From contig JAGWXN010000139.1 of assembly GCA_018969885.1 (NCBI GenBank), positions 1 to 8,667 on the forward strand: a DNA stretch of 8,667 bases, given 5' to 3'. Under the pieces are notes generated by a model that was not told the DNA's origin, searched no databases, and saw only the letters and a list, made by a program, of their open reading frames with translations. Every line of letters begins with the position of its first letter. Positions within the stretch are counted from its first letter, which is position 1. A program made the position numbers and the translations under genes. This document shows positions 6,597 through 8,667 of this stretch, in pieces. The DNA is from Betaproteobacteria bacterium. GTDB lineage: Bacteria; Pseudomonadota; Gammaproteobacteria; Burkholderiales; Burkholderiaceae.

Positions 6597-8667
6597 TCAG
6601 GCCCGTACCGCCTGAGGCGCCTGCGCGCGAGGCGCCCTCAGTCCCGTTAGAACCCGGTCTGGGGTGAGCGGCAAGCGTCTGAAGCGAACACCCGTGGCAT
6701 CGAACACCGCATTCGCAAGCGCTGCGCCGGCGGGTCCCTGCGAGGCCTCACCGGTGCCCAGATAGGGCGCGCCCGGCCGATCAATCAGCACCACCTCTAC
6801 GGGCGGCACTTCGGAGAAGGTCAGGATCGGATAACTGCTCCAGTCAGAGGACAAAACCCGCGTGTCATCGAATCGAACCTCTTCCTTGAGCGTCCAGCTG
6901 AGCGATTGGATCAATCCGCCTTCAATCTGGTTCACCACACCATCGGGGTTAACGATATGGCCACTGTCGGCTGCCGCGACCGCGCGAAGCACGCGAATGT
7001 GCCCGCTCGCGCGATCAACCTCGACCTCAAGCGCTACCGCGCAGTAACCCGCAACATTTTTGTATCGGGCAAATGCAATGCCGCGGCCACGCCCCGCGGT
7101 CTTGCGCCAGCTGCTCCAGCCAAAGCGTCTGGCAGCGCCGGTTAGCACATCGCGCGCCCGCTCATCCTTCAGATGCCGCAAGCGGTACTCAAGCGGATCA
7201 GCATCGGTTGCCACCGCGAGCTCATCAATGAATGACTCGATCGCAAAGACGTTGCCGTAGGCCCCGAGTCCTCGCGTGGACGACACCCGAAGCGGCATCT
7301 CGGTAATGAAGTGCGTACGTACCCGATGCCCGGGAAACTCATAGAGCGCGATCGCGTTCCGGTCAGCCGCATAGTTGGGGGGGCCAAGATTGCCCGGCAC
7401 CGGCATGGCAAAGGGCTTTTCGAGATAACGCGCTGACAGCAGGTTGCCGGGCTGACCGTTGGGTCGCGTGCCGTGCGGCGTGGACCAGAGCTGGAAATCC
7501 CAGTCGAGCACATTTCCCTGCGCATCGAGCGTGGCCCGGGTATCGATGAGCATGGCCGAGCCGTAGGGCTCCCAGAGATGCTCCTGTTCGCGGGTAAAGA
7601 CCACACGAATCGGTTTGCCGGGCACCGCTACCGCGAGCAATGCAGCATCGGCCGCTGCATCATCGGCCAGATTATGACCATAGCAGCCCGCCCCCTGTAC
7701 ATGCTGCAGGCGCACCTTCTCAAGCGGCATTCCCAGCATCTTGGCAATGGCCTCGCGCGTCTCGAAAACCGATTGGCTGTGCGTCTGAACGGTGAGCAGG
7801 CCGTCGGCACCGAGCGTTGCGATGGCGGCAGAGGGCCCAATCGACGCATGCATCTGATACGGGCGGTAGTAGGTGGCGGCGAGCGTGCGGGCCGGCTCCG
7901 CGCCCCCCGGCGCCCGCGGCTGGTTGCGCGTATCGATCAGCCGAGAAGGCGCAGTTCGTAACCAGTCGGCCATCCGATCATGACCGGGCATGGCCTTGTC
8001 GAACTCCCATTTGGCCGCCGACGACAGCGCACGCGCCGCGTCCAGCGCCTGCCGCTCGCGGTTAGCCACGACGGCAAGAAAACTGCCTTGACGAACCACC
8101 CGCACAACCCCAGGCATCCGCTCAACCGGTGCGATATCAATCGCGACAAGTCGCGCGCGGTAGGTGGGCGGACGAACCACCTGCCCATGCAGCATTCCCG
8201 CGATCCGCTTTTCGTGGACAAAGACCGAGCGTCCAAGAAACTTGTCCTCCAGGTCGGGGCGGGGCTGCGAGCGACCGATGTAGCGATGCTGCTCGCGCGG
8301 CTTACGCGGCGCCTTGCCGGTGGCCTCACGCTGAAGCGTGTCGGGCTGGACCAGCTCGCCATAACTCAGCTTCGCCCCCCCCGGCGCGCTGATCACCCCG
8401 TCAACCACGCTGAGCGCGGCCGCGGGTTGGCCCAGGCGGGCCGCGGCCAGATCCAGAAGGAGCGCACGCACCTCAGCCGCCGCCTGCTGCACCGCGGGTG
8501 CGCTGTAGGGCATGGAAAGGGAACCCGCTGTGACACCTTCGTTTGGCACCAGCGCGGTATCACCGGACACGACCCGGATACGCGCGAATTCGACGTCGAG
8601 TTCATCGGCGCAGATCTGGGTGAGCGCGGTGAGGATGCCCTGCCCCAGCTCGACTTTGCCGAGGAAT
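6597..8667 (-). CDS. Molybdenum hydroxylase large subunit (xanthine dehydrogenase family, IorB/NicB-like), 5' end missing
   Basis: The frame stays open to the window edge, giving 689 visible residues; about 35-50 N-terminal residues are probably missing. The visible part begins at FLGKVELGQG, the conserved N-terminal motif of the IorB/NicB/aldehyde-oxidase-like subclass, and continues with DTALVPNEG and TAGS. A hammerhead domain follows at about 143-220 (GRSVFVHEKRIAGMLHG onward). Molybdopterin-binding signatures are GAGCYGHN (325-332), RGLGAYGNVFAIES (465-478) and GTGEASQG with the catalytic base Glu640 (codon 6747-6749). Such enzymes hydroxylate N-heteroaromatics or aldehydes with oxygen from water and pass electrons to a 2Fe-2S subunit, expected upstream outside the window. 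The GTG at 8570 is not the start, because conserved sequence continues through it. Being the first visible operon gene, it may catalyse the entry step. The substrate cannot be told from sequence. Confidence 0.92.
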   Translation of the reverse strand, partial: FLGKVELGQGILTALTQICADELDVEFARIRVVSGDTALVPNEGVTAGSLSMPYSAPAVQQAAAEVRALLLDLAAARLGQPAAALSVVDGVISAPGGAKLSYGELVQPDTLQREATGKAPRKPREQHRYIGRSQPRPDLEDKFLGRSVFVHEKRIAGMLHGQVVRPPTYRARLVAIDIAPVERMPGVVRVVRQGSFLAVVANRERQALDAARALSSAAKWEFDKAMPGHDRMADWLRTAPSRLIDTRNQPRAPGGAEPARTLAATYYRPYQMHASIGPSAAIATLGADGLLTVQTHSQSVFETREAIAKMLGMPLEKVRLQHVQGAGCYGHNLADDAAADAALLAVAVPGKPIRVVFTREQEHLWEPYGSAMLIDTRATLDAQGNVLDWDFQLWSTPHGTRPNGQPGNLLSARYLEKPFAMPVPGNLGPPNYAADRNAIALYEFPGHRVRTHFITEMPLRVSSTRGLGAYGNVFAIESFIDELAVATDADPLEYRLRHLKDERARDVLTGAARRFGWSSWRKTAGRGRGIAFARYKNVAGYCAVALEVEVDRASGHIRVLRAVAAADSGHIVNPDGVVNQIEGGLIQSLSWTLKEEVRFDDTRVLSSDWSSYPILTFSEVPPVEVVLIDRPGAPYLGTGEASQGPAGAALANAVFDATGVRFRRLPLTPDRVLTGLRAPRAQAPQAVRA

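Noticed and set aside
8568..8570. GTG as start of the Mo hydroxylase
   Set aside because: Conserved family sequence (LGKVELGQG and the following helix) continues in frame upstream to the window edge, so the gene starts outside the window.

Overview
The window is GC-rich, gene-dense bacterial DNA. Its gene content, especially a Bug-family periplasmic binding protein and an FAD hydroxylase paired with a small DUF2783-like protein, resembles Burkholderiales (Betaproteobacteria such as Bordetella, Achromobacter or Cupriavidus relatives). That placement is inferred from family knowledge, not from a marker gene. No RNA gene, insertion sequence, CRISPR array, phage gene or long non-coding stretch was found; the longest gene-free gap is about 60 bases.

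Layout: the left edge carries the 3' half of a plus-strand gene for an Ldh_2-family NAD(P)-dependent 2-oxoacid/malate/lactate-type dehydrogenase (1-534). It converges on, and overlaps by 14 bases, a tightly packed series of seven minus-strand genes that runs leftward from the right edge. In transcription order these are: the large subunit of a molybdenum hydroxylase (IorB/NicB-like xanthine dehydrogenase family, 5' end outside the window); a 555-residue FAD aromatic hydroxylase (MhpA/phenol hydroxylase type); a 68-residue DUF2783-like protein; a 4-hydroxybenzoate 3-monooxygenase (pobA); a two-domain type I extradiol ring-cleavage dioxygenase (VOC fold); an alpha/beta hydrolase; and a secreted Bug/TctC-type solute-binding protein.

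The seven genes are separated by at most about 60 bases. Two pairs overlap by 4 bases (ATGA) and one by 13 bases, and several Shine-Dalgarno sequences lie inside the preceding gene. They therefore look like one translationally coupled operon. Read together they suggest an aromatic or N-heteroaromatic catabolic pathway: hydroxylation with oxygen from water (Mo enzyme), two flavin-dependent ring hydroxylations, extradiol (meta) ring cleavage, hydrolysis of the product, and a binding protein that may capture the substrate. The substrate cannot be read from sequence. The enzyme families are individually known; the open questions are the combination (pobA beside a type I extradiol enzyme instead of a recognised protocatechuate dioxygenase) and the role of the small protein. 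No regulator and no promoter is visible, so both probably lie beyond the right edge.
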